Source: Burkholderia plantarii
GTDB taxonomy: Bacteria; Pseudomonadota; Gammaproteobacteria; Burkholderiales; Burkholderiaceae
Direction of reading: 5' to 3'
DNA: 64,000 nucleotides
NCBI RefSeq assembly: GCF_001411805.1
Contig: NZ_CP007212.1
Location: forward strand, 4,076,041-4,140,040
The notes under the pieces were generated by a model. The model saw nothing but the letters and a program-made list of their open reading frames with translations. It ran no database searches and had not been told where the DNA came from. Made by a program: the position numbers and the translations under genes. Shown one piece after another: positions 1-11,644 of this stretch (within the stretch, counting starts at the first letter, position 1; the number at the start of each line of letters is the position of its first letter).

Positions 1-1
1 G

Positions 2-766
2 TCGCCGGTGCTCGAGCAGATCACCGGCGCGCAATACCAGCGGATGCTGCAGGCGGCCGCGCAGGCCGGCACGCTGATGGCGGCCGACGACGCGCGCGTC
101 AGGCGGCTGCGCGCGCTGGTCGAGCGGCTCGCGCCGTATGCGGTCAAGTGGAACGAGCGCGTGAAGGGCTGGCACTGGGAGCTGAACGTGGTGCGCGCGC
201 GCGAGATCCGCGTGCTCGGCCTGCCGGGCGGCAAGCTGCTGGTCGACAGCGGGCTCATCGAACGGCTGCGCCTGAACGACAACGAACTCGGCGTGCTGAT
301 CGCGCACGAGATGGCGCACGCGCTGCGCGAGCACGCGCGCGCCGGCCTCGGGGACATGCCGCCCGCGGCGGCGCCCGGTGCGAACCCGATCTCGTCGCTG
401 TACGGTCTGGCCGAGCCGCTGCCCGCGCCGCCCGCGATCGCCGAGCGGCTCGCGACGCTGCGCTACGGACGCACCGACGAAACCGAGGCCGACGTGATCG
501 GCGGCGACATCGCGGCCCGAGCCGGCATCGATCCGCGCGCCGCGATCACGCTGTGGGACAAGCTCGCGGCCGCCACCCGCGGCGACCGCCGGCACGGCTT
601 CATCTATTCGCATCCCTACGACGCGCGCCGCCGCCAGGAACTGATGAAGCGGCTCGCCGACCTGATGCCGGTCTACGCGAAGGCGATCGGCAAGCGCGTC
701 GAGACGCTGCCGCCGTATGCGGGCATCAGCGCGGTGCGCCGCCGCCCCGCCTCACCCGTCAGTTGA
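2..766 (+). CDS. M48 family zinc metalloprotease (5' end outside window)
   Basis: This is the C-terminal part of an M48-family peptidase, probably periplasmic or membrane-associated and acting in envelope protein quality control. The HEMAH zinc motif is visible near base 305 and a downstream ETEAD segment near base 480 supplies the third zinc ligand, as in the Oma1/BepA-like group. The reading frame is open to the left edge. The GTG at base 8 lies inside the conserved region, so the true start is upstream of the window. The stop overlaps the stop of the convergent AraC-type gene. The signal peptide cannot be seen because of the truncation. Confidence 0.85.
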   Translation, partial: SPVLEQITGAQYQRMLQAAAQAGTLMAADDARVRRLRALVERLAPYAVKWNERVKGWHWELNVVRAREIRVLGLPGGKLLVDSGLIERLRLNDNELGVLIAHEMAHALREHARAGLGDMPPAAAPGANPISSLYGLAEPLPAPPAIAERLATLRYGRTDETEADVIGGDIAARAGIDPRAAITLWDKLAAATRGDRRHGFIYSHPYDARRRQELMKRLADLMPVYAKAIGKRVETLPPYAGISAVRRRPASPVS

Positions 767-1706
767 TCTCGGCCGGCTCGCCGTTCACGACGAGGCCGTT
801 GGCCTGCACCCAGCGTACTTCGTCGCCGGGACTGCGGCCGAACATGCGCTTGAACTCGCGGCTGAACTGCGAGGCGCTCGCATAACCGACGCGCGCGGCC
901 GCCGCGCCGGCGCTGACGCCTTCCTGCACCATCATCAGCCGCGCGTTGTGCAGCCGCGTGGCCTTCACGTACTGCATCGGCGAGGTGCCCGTCACGCTGC
1001 GGAAATGCGTGTGGAACACCGCGGCGCTCATGCCGGCCTCGGCCGCGAGCGCGTCGATCGAATGCTCGCCGCCGAGATTGAGGTGGATACGCCGCAACGC
1101 CTTGGCGATCCGTCCGAAGTGATGCCGCTGGCCGAGCGCCGCGCGGATCGCGTCGCCCTGCTCGCCCGTCAGCACGCGGTAGCCGATCTCGCGCATGATC
1201 GAGGGACCGAGCACGCGTGTGTCGTGCGGCGACTGCAGCGTTTCGAGCAGGCGCAGCACCGCGTCGGCGAGCGGCGCGCCGAGCGGCGTCGAGCAGATGC
1301 TGTCCGGCTCGCTCGCGGCCGCGCCGTGCGTTTCCTCCAGCAGCATCGCGAGTTCGGCGATCACGCCGAGGTCGATGCGCACCGAGATCGCCAGGAACGG
1401 GCCATGCGGCGCCGTGTAGGTTTCGCACTCGAACGGCAGCGGCACCGACAGCACCAGATACTGGCGCTCGTCGTAGACGAACGTGCGCTCGCCGACGTAG
1501 CCGACCTTGCGGCCTTGACAGACGATCACGATGCTCGGCTCGTAGAGTACCGGGCAGCGCGGCACGGTGGTGCTCACGCGCATGAAGCGCACGCCTTCGA
1601 GCGCCGCGTCGGTCGAGCCGTCATGCGGCGCGAGCCGGTCGATCAGCGCGATCATGCGCCGCTGCACGCGCAGGTCGCCATCCGGTATCAGGGGTTCGAA
1701 GCTCAT
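759..1706 (-). CDS. AraC family transcriptional regulator
   Basis: A 315-residue regulator. The N-terminal half resembles the AraC_N effector domain (PF06719 type, with a YEPSIVIVCQG segment). Two helix-turn-helix motifs follow in the last 100 residues, the second around FSREFKRMFGRSP. I chose the ATG at 1706 (MSFEPLIPDG) because the upstream extension has no family-like sequence and would cover the promoter region. It is transcribed divergently from the zinc alcohol dehydrogenase at 1928, so it probably controls that gene and itself from the 220-base shared intergenic region. The inducer is unknown; an aldehyde or alcohol is an inference from the neighbour. Confidence 0.85.
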   Translation of the reverse strand: MSFEPLIPDGDLRVQRRMIALIDRLAPHDGSTDAALEGVRFMRVSTTVPRCPVLYEPSIVIVCQGRKVGYVGERTFVYDERQYLVLSVPLPFECETYTAPHGPFLAISVRIDLGVIAELAMLLEETHGAAASEPDSICSTPLGAPLADAVLRLLETLQSPHDTRVLGPSIMREIGYRVLTGEQGDAIRAALGQRHHFGRIAKALRRIHLNLGGEHSIDALAAEAGMSAAVFHTHFRSVTGTSPMQYVKATRLHNARLMMVQEGVSAGAAAARVGYASASQFSREFKRMFGRSPGDEVRWVQANGLVVNGEPAEIN

Positions 1707-1927
1707 TTCGTATCCTTTACCGGTAATAGGATCAGGCTTGCAATCTAGCACCGCGGACGGCCAGCGCGTGCTGCGCCCGCACAATTCAAGAGGAAAAGGC
1801 AAAGCTTCAAGACCTTCAGGTATATCGACGCGCCGCCCCCGTCCTTAGTATGGGAACCCGTTTCGCGCCGCCGGCCGCTGCGGCGGGCGCGCGGATCGTC
1901 TCGAATCCCACGGTAAGGAGCCTCCCA

Positions 1928-2986
1928 ATGAGCACGACTTACGCTTACGCGGCGCAAAGCGCGACCAGCCCGCTCGCCCCCCTCCAGATCGAACGCCGCG
2001 ACCTGCGCGAGCTCGACGTCCAGATCGAAATCCTCTACTGCGGCGTCTGCCATTCCGACCTGCACCAGGCGCGCAACGAATGGCGCAACTCGATCTATCC
2101 GGTGGTGCCGGGCCACGAGATCGTCGGCCGGGTCACGGCGGTCGGCCCCGAAGTCAGCCGCTTCAAGGCCGGCGACCTGGTCGGCGTCGGCTGCCTGGTC
2201 GATTCGTGCCGCACCTGCGCGAGCTGCTCGGAAGGCCTCGAGCAATATTGCGAAAACGGTTTCGTCGGCACCTACAACGGCGAGGACCGCGTGACGGGCG
2301 ACATCACCTTCGGCGGTTACTCGTCGCAGGTCGTCGTCGACGAGGCGTTCGTGCTGCGCGTGCCCGAGAAGCTCGAGCTCGCCGCCGCCGCGCCGCTGCT
2401 CTGCGCCGGCATCACCACCTACTCGCCGCTGCGCCAGTGGGGCGCCGGCCCGGGCAAGAAGGTCGGCATCGTCGGCCTGGGCGGCCTTGGCCACATGGGC
2501 GTGAAGATCGCGCGCGCGATGGGCGCGCACGTGGTGCTGTTCACCACCTCGCCGTCGAAGATCGAGGACGGCAAGCGCCTGGGCGCGCACGAAGTGGTGA
2601 TCTCGAAGGACGAGGCGCAGATGAACGCGCACGCCAACAGCTTCGACCTGATCGTCAACACGGTGGCCGCGCAGCACGACCTGAACCCGTTCCTGAACCT
2701 GCTCAAGCGCGACGGCACGATGACGCTGGTGGGCGCGCCCGAGCACGACCATCCGTCGCCGAACGTGTTCAACCTGATCCTCAAGCGCCGCCGCCTGGCC
2801 GGCTCGCTGATCGGCGGCATCGCCGAGACGCAGGAGATGCTCGATTTCTGCGCCGAGCACGACATCGTGTCTGACATCGAGCTGATCAGGATTCAGGACA
2901 TCAACCACGCGTATGAACGGATGCTCAAGAGCGACGTGAAGTACCGCTTCGTGATCGACATCGCTTCGCTGAAGGACGCGGCGTAA
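1928..2986 (+). CDS. NAD(P)-dependent zinc alcohol dehydrogenase (cinnamyl-alcohol-dehydrogenase-like)
   Basis: A 352-residue medium-chain dehydrogenase of the CAD/YahK group, interconverting aldehydes and alcohols with NAD(P)H. The catalytic zinc ligands are visible as C41 in CGVCHSD and H63-E64 in PGHE. Four structural-zinc cysteines follow at about C94, C97, C100 and C108. The Rossmann motif GLGGLGHMG lies around residue 180. The start is the ATG at 1928, preceded by AAGGAG; an in-frame start at 1850 has no ribosome site. It is divergent from the AraC gene and ends just before a strong bidirectional terminator. Substrate is not determinable from sequence. Confidence 0.9.
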   Translation: MSTTYAYAAQSATSPLAPLQIERRDLRELDVQIEILYCGVCHSDLHQARNEWRNSIYPVVPGHEIVGRVTAVGPEVSRFKAGDLVGVGCLVDSCRTCASCSEGLEQYCENGFVGTYNGEDRVTGDITFGGYSSQVVVDEAFVLRVPEKLELAAAAPLLCAGITTYSPLRQWGAGPGKKVGIVGLGGLGHMGVKIARAMGAHVVLFTTSPSKIEDGKRLGAHEVVISKDEAQMNAHANSFDLIVNTVAAQHDLNPFLNLLKRDGTMTLVGAPEHDHPSPNVFNLILKRRRLAGSLIGGIAETQEMLDFCAEHDIVSDIELIRIQDINHAYERMLKSDVKYRFVIDIASLKDAA

Positions 2987-3042
2987 GCGCCGTCGCTACC
3001 CGGCTTCGGGGCCGGGCATGAGCGAGGTATGGGCGGGAAAGG

Positions 3043-3080
3043 AAAAACGCCACCGGGAGCGATTCCGGTGGCGTTTTTTT
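3043..3080. terminator. Bidirectional intrinsic terminator
   Basis: A 9-bp GC-rich stem (3048-3056 with 3065-3073) and 8-base loop are flanked by a run of five A on the left and seven T on the right. It can end both the alcohol dehydrogenase transcript (+) and xthA (-), which converge here. Confidence 0.9.
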
Positions 3081-3112
3081 GTTGGATCCGACAAGCGGCG
3101 GGCGGCCTCTGC

Positions 3113-3883
3113 TTACTTGTAGTCGTAATCCACCGTCAGCGGCGCATGATCGCTGAACTTGATGTCGCGGAAGATCGAGGTTTCCTTCGCCGTCCCCGCC
3201 ACGCCCGGCGTGGCGATCTGGTAATCGATCCGCCACCCCACGTTCTTCGCGTAGGCCTGGCCGCGGTTGCTCCACCACGTGTACTGGTCGGGGCGCGGGT
3301 CGAGCGTGCGGAACACGTCCACGTAGCCGACGTCGTCGAACAGCTTGGTCAGCCACGCGCGCTCCTCGGGCAGGCAGCCGGAATTCTTCTGGTTGCTCTT
3401 CCAGTTGCGGATGTCGATTTCCTTGTGGACGATGTTCACGTCGCCGCAGACGATCACCTCGCGCCTGGCCTTCAGCTCGGCCAGATGCGGCATGAATTCG
3501 TCCATGAAGCGGTACTTGGCCTGCTGGCGCTCGTCGCCGCTCGAGCCCGACGGCACGTACACCGACACCACCGACAGCTTGCCGAAGCGCGCCTCGACGT
3601 AACGCCCCTCGGCGTCGAACTCGCTGCTGCCGTAGCCGATGATCACGTCGTCGGGCTCGCGGCGCGTGTAGAGCCCCGCGCCGCTGTAGCCCTTCTTCTG
3701 GGCATGGTGGAAGTAGCCGGTGAAACCGTGCGGCGCCGCGAATTCGGCGGGCAGGTCGTCGGCCGACACCTTGATTTCCTGCACGCAGACGCAATCGGCC
3801 TGCTGGTCGCCGAGCCAGTCGAAGAAGCCCTTCTTCGCGGCGGAGCGGATGCCGTTCAGGTTCGCCGTAATGACACGCAGCAT
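3113..3883 (-). CDS. xthA: Exodeoxyribonuclease III
   Basis: A 256-residue AP endonuclease / 3'-5' exonuclease of the exonuclease-endonuclease-phosphatase fold, acting in base-excision repair. Family motifs in order: ANLNGIRSA near the N-terminus, VCVQEIKV (metal-binding Glu), GDVNIVH, RIDYQ, and the terminal SDHAPLTVDY (catalytic Asp-His). The length matches the family. Its 3' end faces the bidirectional terminator. The upstream neighbour on the same strand is a polyphosphate kinase gene 75 bases away, so they may be co-transcribed. Confidence 0.95.
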   Translation of the reverse strand: MLRVITANLNGIRSAAKKGFFDWLGDQQADCVCVQEIKVSADDLPAEFAAPHGFTGYFHHAQKKGYSGAGLYTRREPDDVIIGYGSSEFDAEGRYVEARFGKLSVVSVYVPSGSSGDERQQAKYRFMDEFMPHLAELKARREVIVCGDVNIVHKEIDIRNWKSNQKNSGCLPEERAWLTKLFDDVGYVDVFRTLDPRPDQYTWWSNRGQAYAKNVGWRIDYQIATPGVAGTAKETSIFRDIKFSDHAPLTVDYDYK

Positions 3884-3958
3884 GATGTGTTTCCGTTCAG
3901 TGTTCCGGGTTCGATGGATGGGTTTCGCGGCGGCGAGGCAAGCCGGGCGCGGCGGCGC

Positions 3959-4798
3959 TCACTCGATCTTCACGCCCGCGAGCTCGGGCTTGGCGGGCGG
4001 ATAGGCGAGCTTCATCGCCGTCAGCTCGCGCAGCAGCAGCTCGGCGATCATCACGTTGCGATGCGTCTTCGAGTCGGCCGGGATCATGTACCACGGCGCG
4101 TGCGGCGCCGAGGTGGCGGCCAGCGCGTCGCGGTAGGCGATCTGGTAGGCGTCCCAGTCCTTGCGCGCCTCGATGTCGGACAGGTCGAACTTCCAGTGCT
4201 TGTTCGGATCGTCCACGCGCGCCTGCAGCCGCGCGCGCTGCTCGTCCTTCGAGATGTGCAGGAAGCACTTGACGATGGTCGTGCCGGACTCCGACAACAT
4301 CGCCTCGAACTGGCGGATCTGCCGGTAGCGGCGCTCGCATTCGGCCTTGTCGATGCCGCCCTTTACGCGCGGCACCAGCACGTCCTCGTAGTGGCTGCGG
4401 TTGAAGATCGTCAGCTCGCCGGCGGCCGGCACCTGCGCGTGGACGCGCCAGAGAAAGTCGTGCGCGAGCTCGACCGCGGTGGGCGCCTTGAACGGCACGA
4501 CGCGCAGGCCGAGCGGATCGACCTCGTGGAACACGGCGCGCACGGTGCCGTCCTTGCCGCTGGTATCCATGCCCTGCAGCACCAGCAGCAGGCGCTTGCG
4601 CGGCTGCGTATGCAGCATGTCCTGCAGCGCGTCGATCTGCATCGACAGCTCGGACAGATGTGCGCGATCGGTGTCCTTCGAGCCGGCCGAGAACGGCTTG
4701 GCGCCGGGCTCGAACGCGTCGAGCTGGAACGCCGCGGCGGCCTTCTCGTCGGTGTGGTACGGCACGCGGAAATCGTCGAGCGACGCTTGCTTCGCCAT
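3959..4798 (-). CDS. Polyphosphate kinase 2 family protein
   Basis: A 279-residue PPK2-type kinase, which transfers phosphate between polyphosphate and nucleotides. The Walker A-like loop GMDTSGKDGT lies at residues 76-85, and the RSHYEDVLVPR segment and aromatic C-terminal half fit the family. The ATG at 4798 has AGGAGG five to six bases upstream; a longer in-frame start at 4894 lacks one. Whether it prefers AMP, ADP or GDP cannot be read from the sequence. It lies upstream of xthA on the same strand. Confidence 0.9.
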   Translation of the reverse strand: MAKQASLDDFRVPYHTDEKAAAAFQLDAFEPGAKPFSAGSKDTDRAHLSELSMQIDALQDMLHTQPRKRLLLVLQGMDTSGKDGTVRAVFHEVDPLGLRVVPFKAPTAVELAHDFLWRVHAQVPAAGELTIFNRSHYEDVLVPRVKGGIDKAECERRYRQIRQFEAMLSESGTTIVKCFLHISKDEQRARLQARVDDPNKHWKFDLSDIEARKDWDAYQIAYRDALAATSAPHAPWYMIPADSKTHRNVMIAELLLRELTAMKLAYPPAKPELAGVKIE

Positions 4799-4920
4799 CA
4801 ATGCCTCCTGGACGGGATTCGGAAGTCGCGATGCGGCGCAAGCCGCCGAGCATAACGCAAGCGGCCGGCCCGCAGCGGCGGACGCGGCCACCACCGCCGA
4901 CCGCCGCGTGGGAGCCGCGC

Positions 4921-6393
4921 TCAGCCGAGCTTCTTCTTCAGCAGCTCGTTGACCTGCGCCGGGTTTGCCTTGCCCTTGGTCGCCTTCATCGCCTGGCCGA
5001 CCAGCGCGTTGAACGCCTTCTCCTTGCCGGCGCGGAATTCCTCGACCGACTTCGCGTTGGCGGCCAGCACCTCGTCGATGATCGCCTCGAGCGCGCCGGT
5101 GTCGGAAATCTGCTTGAGGCCCTTCGCCTCGATGATGCGGTCGGCCGCGGCGTCGTCGGTGGCCTTCTCGTCCCAGATCGCCTGGAAGATTTCCTTGGCG
5201 ATCTTGTTCGAGATGGTGCCGTCGGCGATCCGCTGCAGCACCAGCGCGAGCTGCGCGGCCGATACCGGGCAGGCGTCGATCTCGATGCCTTCGCGGTTCA
5301 ACAGCGACGACACGTCGCCCATCAGCCAGTTGGCGGCGGTCTTCGCGTTCGCGGTGCCGGCCTTGGCGACCACCGCCTCGAAATAGGCGGCCATCGCCTT
5401 GCTGGAAGTCAGCACCACCGCGTCATAGGGCGTCATGCCGTACTGCCCGGCGAAGCGTTGCTGCATCGCGGCCGGCAGTTCGGGCATCTCGCCGCGCACG
5501 CGCTCGACCCACTTCGGATCGATCACCACCGGCATCAGGTCAGGGTCAGGGAAGTAGCGGTAGTCCTGCGCGTCTTCCTTGCTGCGCATCGAGCGCGTCT
5601 CGCGCTTGTCCGGATCGTACAGGCGCGTTTCCTGCACCACCTCGCCGCCGTCCTCGATCAACTCGATCTGGCGCCGCACTTCATGGTTGATCGCGTCCTC
5701 GAGGAAGCGGAACGAGTTCAGGTTCTTGATCTCGGCGCGCGTGCCGAATTTCTCCTGGCCGACCGGGCGCACCGAAACGTTCGCGTCGCAGCGGAACGAG
5801 CCTTCCTGCATGTTGCCGTCGCAGATGCCGAGCCACACCACCAGCGCGTGCAGCGCCTTGGCGTAGGCCACGGCCTCGGCCGCGCTGCGCATCTCGGGCT
5901 CGGTGACGATCTCGAGCAGCGGCGTGCCGGCGCGGTTCAGGTCGATGCCGGTCATGCCGGCAAAATCCTCGTGCAGCGACTTGCCGGCGTCTTCCTCAAG
6001 GTGCGCGCGCGTGAGGTTGATGGTCTTCGCGTAGGCTTCCTTGCCGGTCTTCTCGTTGGCGGGCACCTGGATCGTGATGCGGCCGCCCTGCACGACCGGA
6101 ATCTCGTACTGGCTGATCTGATAGCCCTTCGGCAGATCCGGGTAGAAGTAATTCTTGCGCGCGAAGATGCTGCGCGGCGCGACCGTCGCGTCGACCGCGA
6201 GGCCCAGCCGGATCGCGCGCTCCACGGCGCCGCGGTTCAGCACCGGCAGCACGCCGGGCAGCGCCAGATCGACCGCGCAGGCCTGGGTGTTGGGCTCGGC
6301 GCCGAACTGCGTCGAGGCACCCGAGAAGATCTTCGAGGCGGTCGACAGCTGCGCGTGCGTCTCGAGACCGATAACGACTTCCCATTGCGTCAT
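4921..6393 (-). CDS. gatB: Aspartyl/glutamyl-tRNA(Asn/Gln) amidotransferase subunit B
   Basis: A 490-residue GatB, the kinase and tRNA-binding subunit of the GatCAB amidotransferase that converts misacylated Asp-tRNA(Asn) or Glu-tRNA(Gln) to the amide form. It begins with the typical [13 protein letters not shown] and contains the signature [16 protein letters not shown] YqeY-like tRNA-binding tail forms the last 100 residues. It is the last gene of gatC-gatA-gatB, with only 3 bases between the gatA stop and its ATG, so the two are translationally coupled. Confidence 0.97.
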   Translation of the reverse strand: MTQWEVVIGLETHAQLSTASKIFSGASTQFGAEPNTQACAVDLALPGVLPVLNRGAVERAIRLGLAVDATVAPRSIFARKNYFYPDLPKGYQISQYEIPVVQGGRITIQVPANEKTGKEAYAKTINLTRAHLEEDAGKSLHEDFAGMTGIDLNRAGTPLLEIVTEPEMRSAAEAVAYAKALHALVVWLGICDGNMQEGSFRCDANVSVRPVGQEKFGTRAEIKNLNSFRFLEDAINHEVRRQIELIEDGGEVVQETRLYDPDKRETRSMRSKEDAQDYRYFPDPDLMPVVIDPKWVERVRGEMPELPAAMQQRFAGQYGMTPYDAVVLTSSKAMAAYFEAVVAKAGTANAKTAANWLMGDVSSLLNREGIEIDACPVSAAQLALVLQRIADGTISNKIAKEIFQAIWDEKATDDAAADRIIEAKGLKQISDTGALEAIIDEVLAANAKSVEEFRAGKEKAFNALVGQAMKATKGKANPAQVNELLKKKLG

Positions 6394-6396
6394 TGC

Positions 6397-7887
<1,491 letters not shown>

Positions 7888-7975
7888 TGCTGGAGAATTC
7901 CTGGATGCTTGTGTACTCGCGGCACGGCCGCGAGACCGGGGCCGGCCGCTGCCGGCCGCGCTGGGTCCATCAAGC

Positions 7976-8275
7976 TTATTCGATCACCTTCGGCACGAGG
8001 AACAGGCCGTCCTGGACGGCCGGCGCCGGACGTTGATTCTCGTCGCGATTGACCGTCTCGGTGACGACGTCGTCGCGCAGACGCTGCGCGACTTCCTGGA
8101 TCTGCTCGATCGGGTGCGCGAGCGGGGCGATACCGTTCGTATCGACGGCCTGCATCTTCTCGACGAGACCGAAGAAATCGTTGAGCTGGCCGAGCGTCTG
8201 CCCGGCCTCGGTATCGTTCATCTCGAGCCGCGCGAGGTGCGCGATGCGTTTCACGTCGTTCAGGGTCAAAGCCAT
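7976..8275 (-). CDS. gatC: Aspartyl/glutamyl-tRNA(Asn/Gln) amidotransferase subunit C
   Basis: A 99-residue GatC, the small belt subunit that stabilises GatA-GatB. The N-terminal [13 protein letters not shown] and the later [19 protein letters not shown] segment are typical. It is the first gene of the gatCAB operon and is divergent from mreB. A perfect -10 box sits about 140 bases upstream. Confidence 0.95.
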   Translation of the reverse strand: MALTLNDVKRIAHLARLEMNDTEAGQTLGQLNDFFGLVEKMQAVDTNGIAPLAHPIEQIQEVAQRLRDDVVTETVNRDENQRPAPAVQDGLFLVPKVIE

Positions 8276-8412
8276 GCGGTCACCGGAAAAACTGGGCTGC
8301 GCGACGCCTTGGAAGCCGGGTCGCGACAGGGGGTTGGAGGACTCGTTCGCACCCTCAAAATTCGGGCGCGAAGCGGTGAATTGACGGTCCGTTTGGGTTC
8401 GAATACCCCGAA

Positions 8413-8418
8413 ATTATA
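8413..8418 (-). promoter_or_regulatory. Putative -10 box of the gatCAB promoter
   Basis: On the minus strand these bases read TATAAT, a perfect sigma-70 -10 element upstream of gatC. The -35 region 17 bases further up is weak, so the promoter assignment is tentative. The rest of the 8276-8671 spacer between gatC and mreB shows nothing I can assign with confidence. Confidence 0.5.
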
Positions 8419-8671
8419 AGGTATCATTACGCGTTCGACCCAGCGCCGGACCGACCCTCCCGCACGACCCACCGTTAGCTGCAAGCCGGCTGCAAGTCAG
8501 CCGCCTGCCAGGCGGGATGCAAGCGGGACGCGCGACGGTCCCGGTAGATTTCACTCGCGGCTTCGAGGTCCAGAGGCGGCCGCTCCCCGCCCGATCCGAG
8601 GCTGTTATTTTTTCCGCCGCCCGCCCAGCGTCCCGTCCGCCGGGTCGGCCCAGAGCGAGACAGGATTCTGA

Positions 8672-9715
<1,044 letters not shown>

Positions 9716-9892
9716 TGCGCTCCGGGCCGCGGCCGGCCCGGCACGCGGGGGCCGACCACCGCGCCCCCATCCCGGCATGCAGCAGATACCGATAACGCGC
9801 GCGCGAGGCCACGGCTTGTCACGATCAGCCGAACCGCCGCGCGTTTTGCGCGTCTGAGGAACATTTAACCGATCGAGCGCCCGGCGCCGACC

Positions 9893-11035
9893 ATGGAATA
9901 CAGTCCGCCGCCCCTCTTCAAGCAAGGTCCGTCCGCGCTCGCGCGGCTGATCTTCTTCGTCGCGCTGGCGATCGCGCTCCTCGTCTCGGACGCGCGCTTC
10001 AGCACGCTCGAAATCGTCCGGGGCATTCTCGGCACCGCGCTGTACCCGCTGCAGCGGGCCGCGCTGGTGCCGCGCGACCTGTTCATGGGCGCGGCCGATC
10101 TCGCCGCGACCAACGCGTCGCTGCGCCACGACAACCAGCAGTTGCACCAGCGCAACCTGACGCTGTCGCTGCAGGCCAATCAGGCCGCCCTGCTCGCGGC
10201 CGACAACGCCCACCTGCGCGCCGTGCTCGGCCTGCGCGCGCGCATCGCCGCGCAGGCCACGCCGGTCGAGATCCAGTACGACACGAGCGACCCGTTCTCG
10301 CAGAAGGTCGTGATCGGCCGCGGCCCGCACGACGAGATCCAGAACGGCGCGCCGGTGGTCACCGAGGACGGCGTGATCGGCCAGATCACACGCGTGTTCC
10401 CGCTGCAGGCCGAGATCACGCTGATCACCGACCGCGATCTCGCGATCCCCGTGCAGGTGCTGCGCACCGGGCTGCGCAGCGTGATCTACGGCACTCCGAA
10501 GGGCGACTCGCTGGACCTGCGCTTCGTGCCGACCAGCGCGGACCTGATGGTCGGCGACGAGCTCGTGACGAGCGGCCTCGACGGCCTCTATCCGCCCGGG
10601 CTGCCGGTCGCCAGGGTGGTCCGCATCGACAAGCTCGCCGATACCGCGTTCGCGCACGTCGTCTGCATGCCGATCGCCGCCGTGCGCGGCGCGCGCGAAA
10701 TGCTCGTGCTGCACTACCAGAGCGACGTGCCGCCGCGTCCGGTCGATCCGGAGCCGGCCGCCGACAAGAACGCGAAGGGCAGGAAAGGCGCGAAAACCGC
10801 CGACAGGGGCAAGGGCGACGGAGCCGCCCAGCCGGCCAGCACGGCCGCCGCGGCCAGCGGCGCCAGATCGGCGGAACAGCCAGCCGGAAAACCCGCTGAA
10901 AAGCCCGCCGGAAAATCCGCCGAGCCGGCCGCCGCCCGACCGGCGCCGCGCCCCGCCACGGCGGCGGCCCCGGCCACCGCGCGTCCGGCCCCGGCGGCCC
11001 CCGCCGCCGCCCCGTCACGCGGAGCGCAGCCATGA
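9893..11035 (+). CDS. mreC: Rod shape-determining protein MreC
   Basis: A 380-residue bitopic inner-membrane protein that links MreB filaments to periplasmic synthases. There is one N-terminal membrane segment (about residues 16-35), then a coiled-coil stretch (about 65-105) and the beta-rich MreC domain. An unusually long tail rich in Ala, Pro and Lys covers the last 95 residues; it looks disordered. The stop overlaps the mreD start in an ATGA arrangement, so the two are translationally coupled. Confidence 0.95.
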   Translation: MEYSPPPLFKQGPSALARLIFFVALAIALLVSDARFSTLEIVRGILGTALYPLQRAALVPRDLFMGAADLAATNASLRHDNQQLHQRNLTLSLQANQAALLAADNAHLRAVLGLRARIAAQATPVEIQYDTSDPFSQKVVIGRGPHDEIQNGAPVVTEDGVIGQITRVFPLQAEITLITDRDLAIPVQVLRTGLRSVIYGTPKGDSLDLRFVPTSADLMVGDELVTSGLDGLYPPGLPVARVVRIDKLADTAFAHVVCMPIAAVRGAREMLVLHYQSDVPPRPVDPEPAADKNAKGRKGAKTADRGKGDGAAQPASTAAAASGARSAEQPAGKPAEKPAGKSAEPAAARPAPRPATAAAPATARPAPAAPAAAPSRGAQP

Positions 11036-11544
11036 GCCGTCCGCAATACATCCTGCAGCCGGTCAATCCGTACTTCATCGTCTTCAGCCTCGCCGCCGCG
11101 TTCCTGCTGAACCTGATGCCGTGGGGGCGGCTGCCCGGCGTGCCCGACTTCGTCGCCGTGGTGCTGCTGTTCTGGAACATCCACCAGCCGCGCAAGGTCG
11201 GCATGGGCGTGGCGTTCCTGCTCGGGATCCTGATGGACGTCCACGACGCGGGGCTGCTCGGCGAGCACGCGCTCGCTTACACGCTGCTGTCGTATGGCGC
11301 GATCACGATCCACCGCCGCGTGCTGTGGCTCTCGCTCGGCGTGCAGATGTTCTACGTGGCGCCGCTGCTGGTGGTGGCGCAGCTCGTGCCGTTCGTGATC
11401 CGCCTCGTGATGGGCGCCGCGTTCCCGGGCTGGAGCTATCTCGTCGACGGGTTCGTGGAGGCCGTGCTCTGGCCGCTCGCGAGCCTCCTGCTGTTGATGC
11501 CGCAACGCCGCCCGGTCGATCCGGACGACACGCGGCCGATCTGA
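11032..11544 (+). CDS. mreD: Rod shape-determining protein MreD
   Basis: A 170-residue integral membrane protein with about five hydrophobic helices, fitting MreD, the small membrane component of the elongasome. It begins within the ATGA overlap with mreC and precedes mrdA by 100 bases. The PFGRLP-like loop of MreD is represented by WGRLPGVPDF near residue 25. Confidence 0.95.
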   Translation: MSRPQYILQPVNPYFIVFSLAAAFLLNLMPWGRLPGVPDFVAVVLLFWNIHQPRKVGMGVAFLLGILMDVHDAGLLGEHALAYTLLSYGAITIHRRVLWLSLGVQMFYVAPLLVVAQLVPFVIRLVMGAAFPGWSYLVDGFVEAVLWPLASLLLLMPQRRPVDPDDTRPI

Positions 11545-11644
11545 CCCGCACCGGCCGCCGCATGCCGAGCGTCCCGCCACCGGCCCCCGCCGCGAGCCCC
11601 GACACCCGCGCGCAGTCGGCGCGACCGCTTTCCTCCTGACTCGC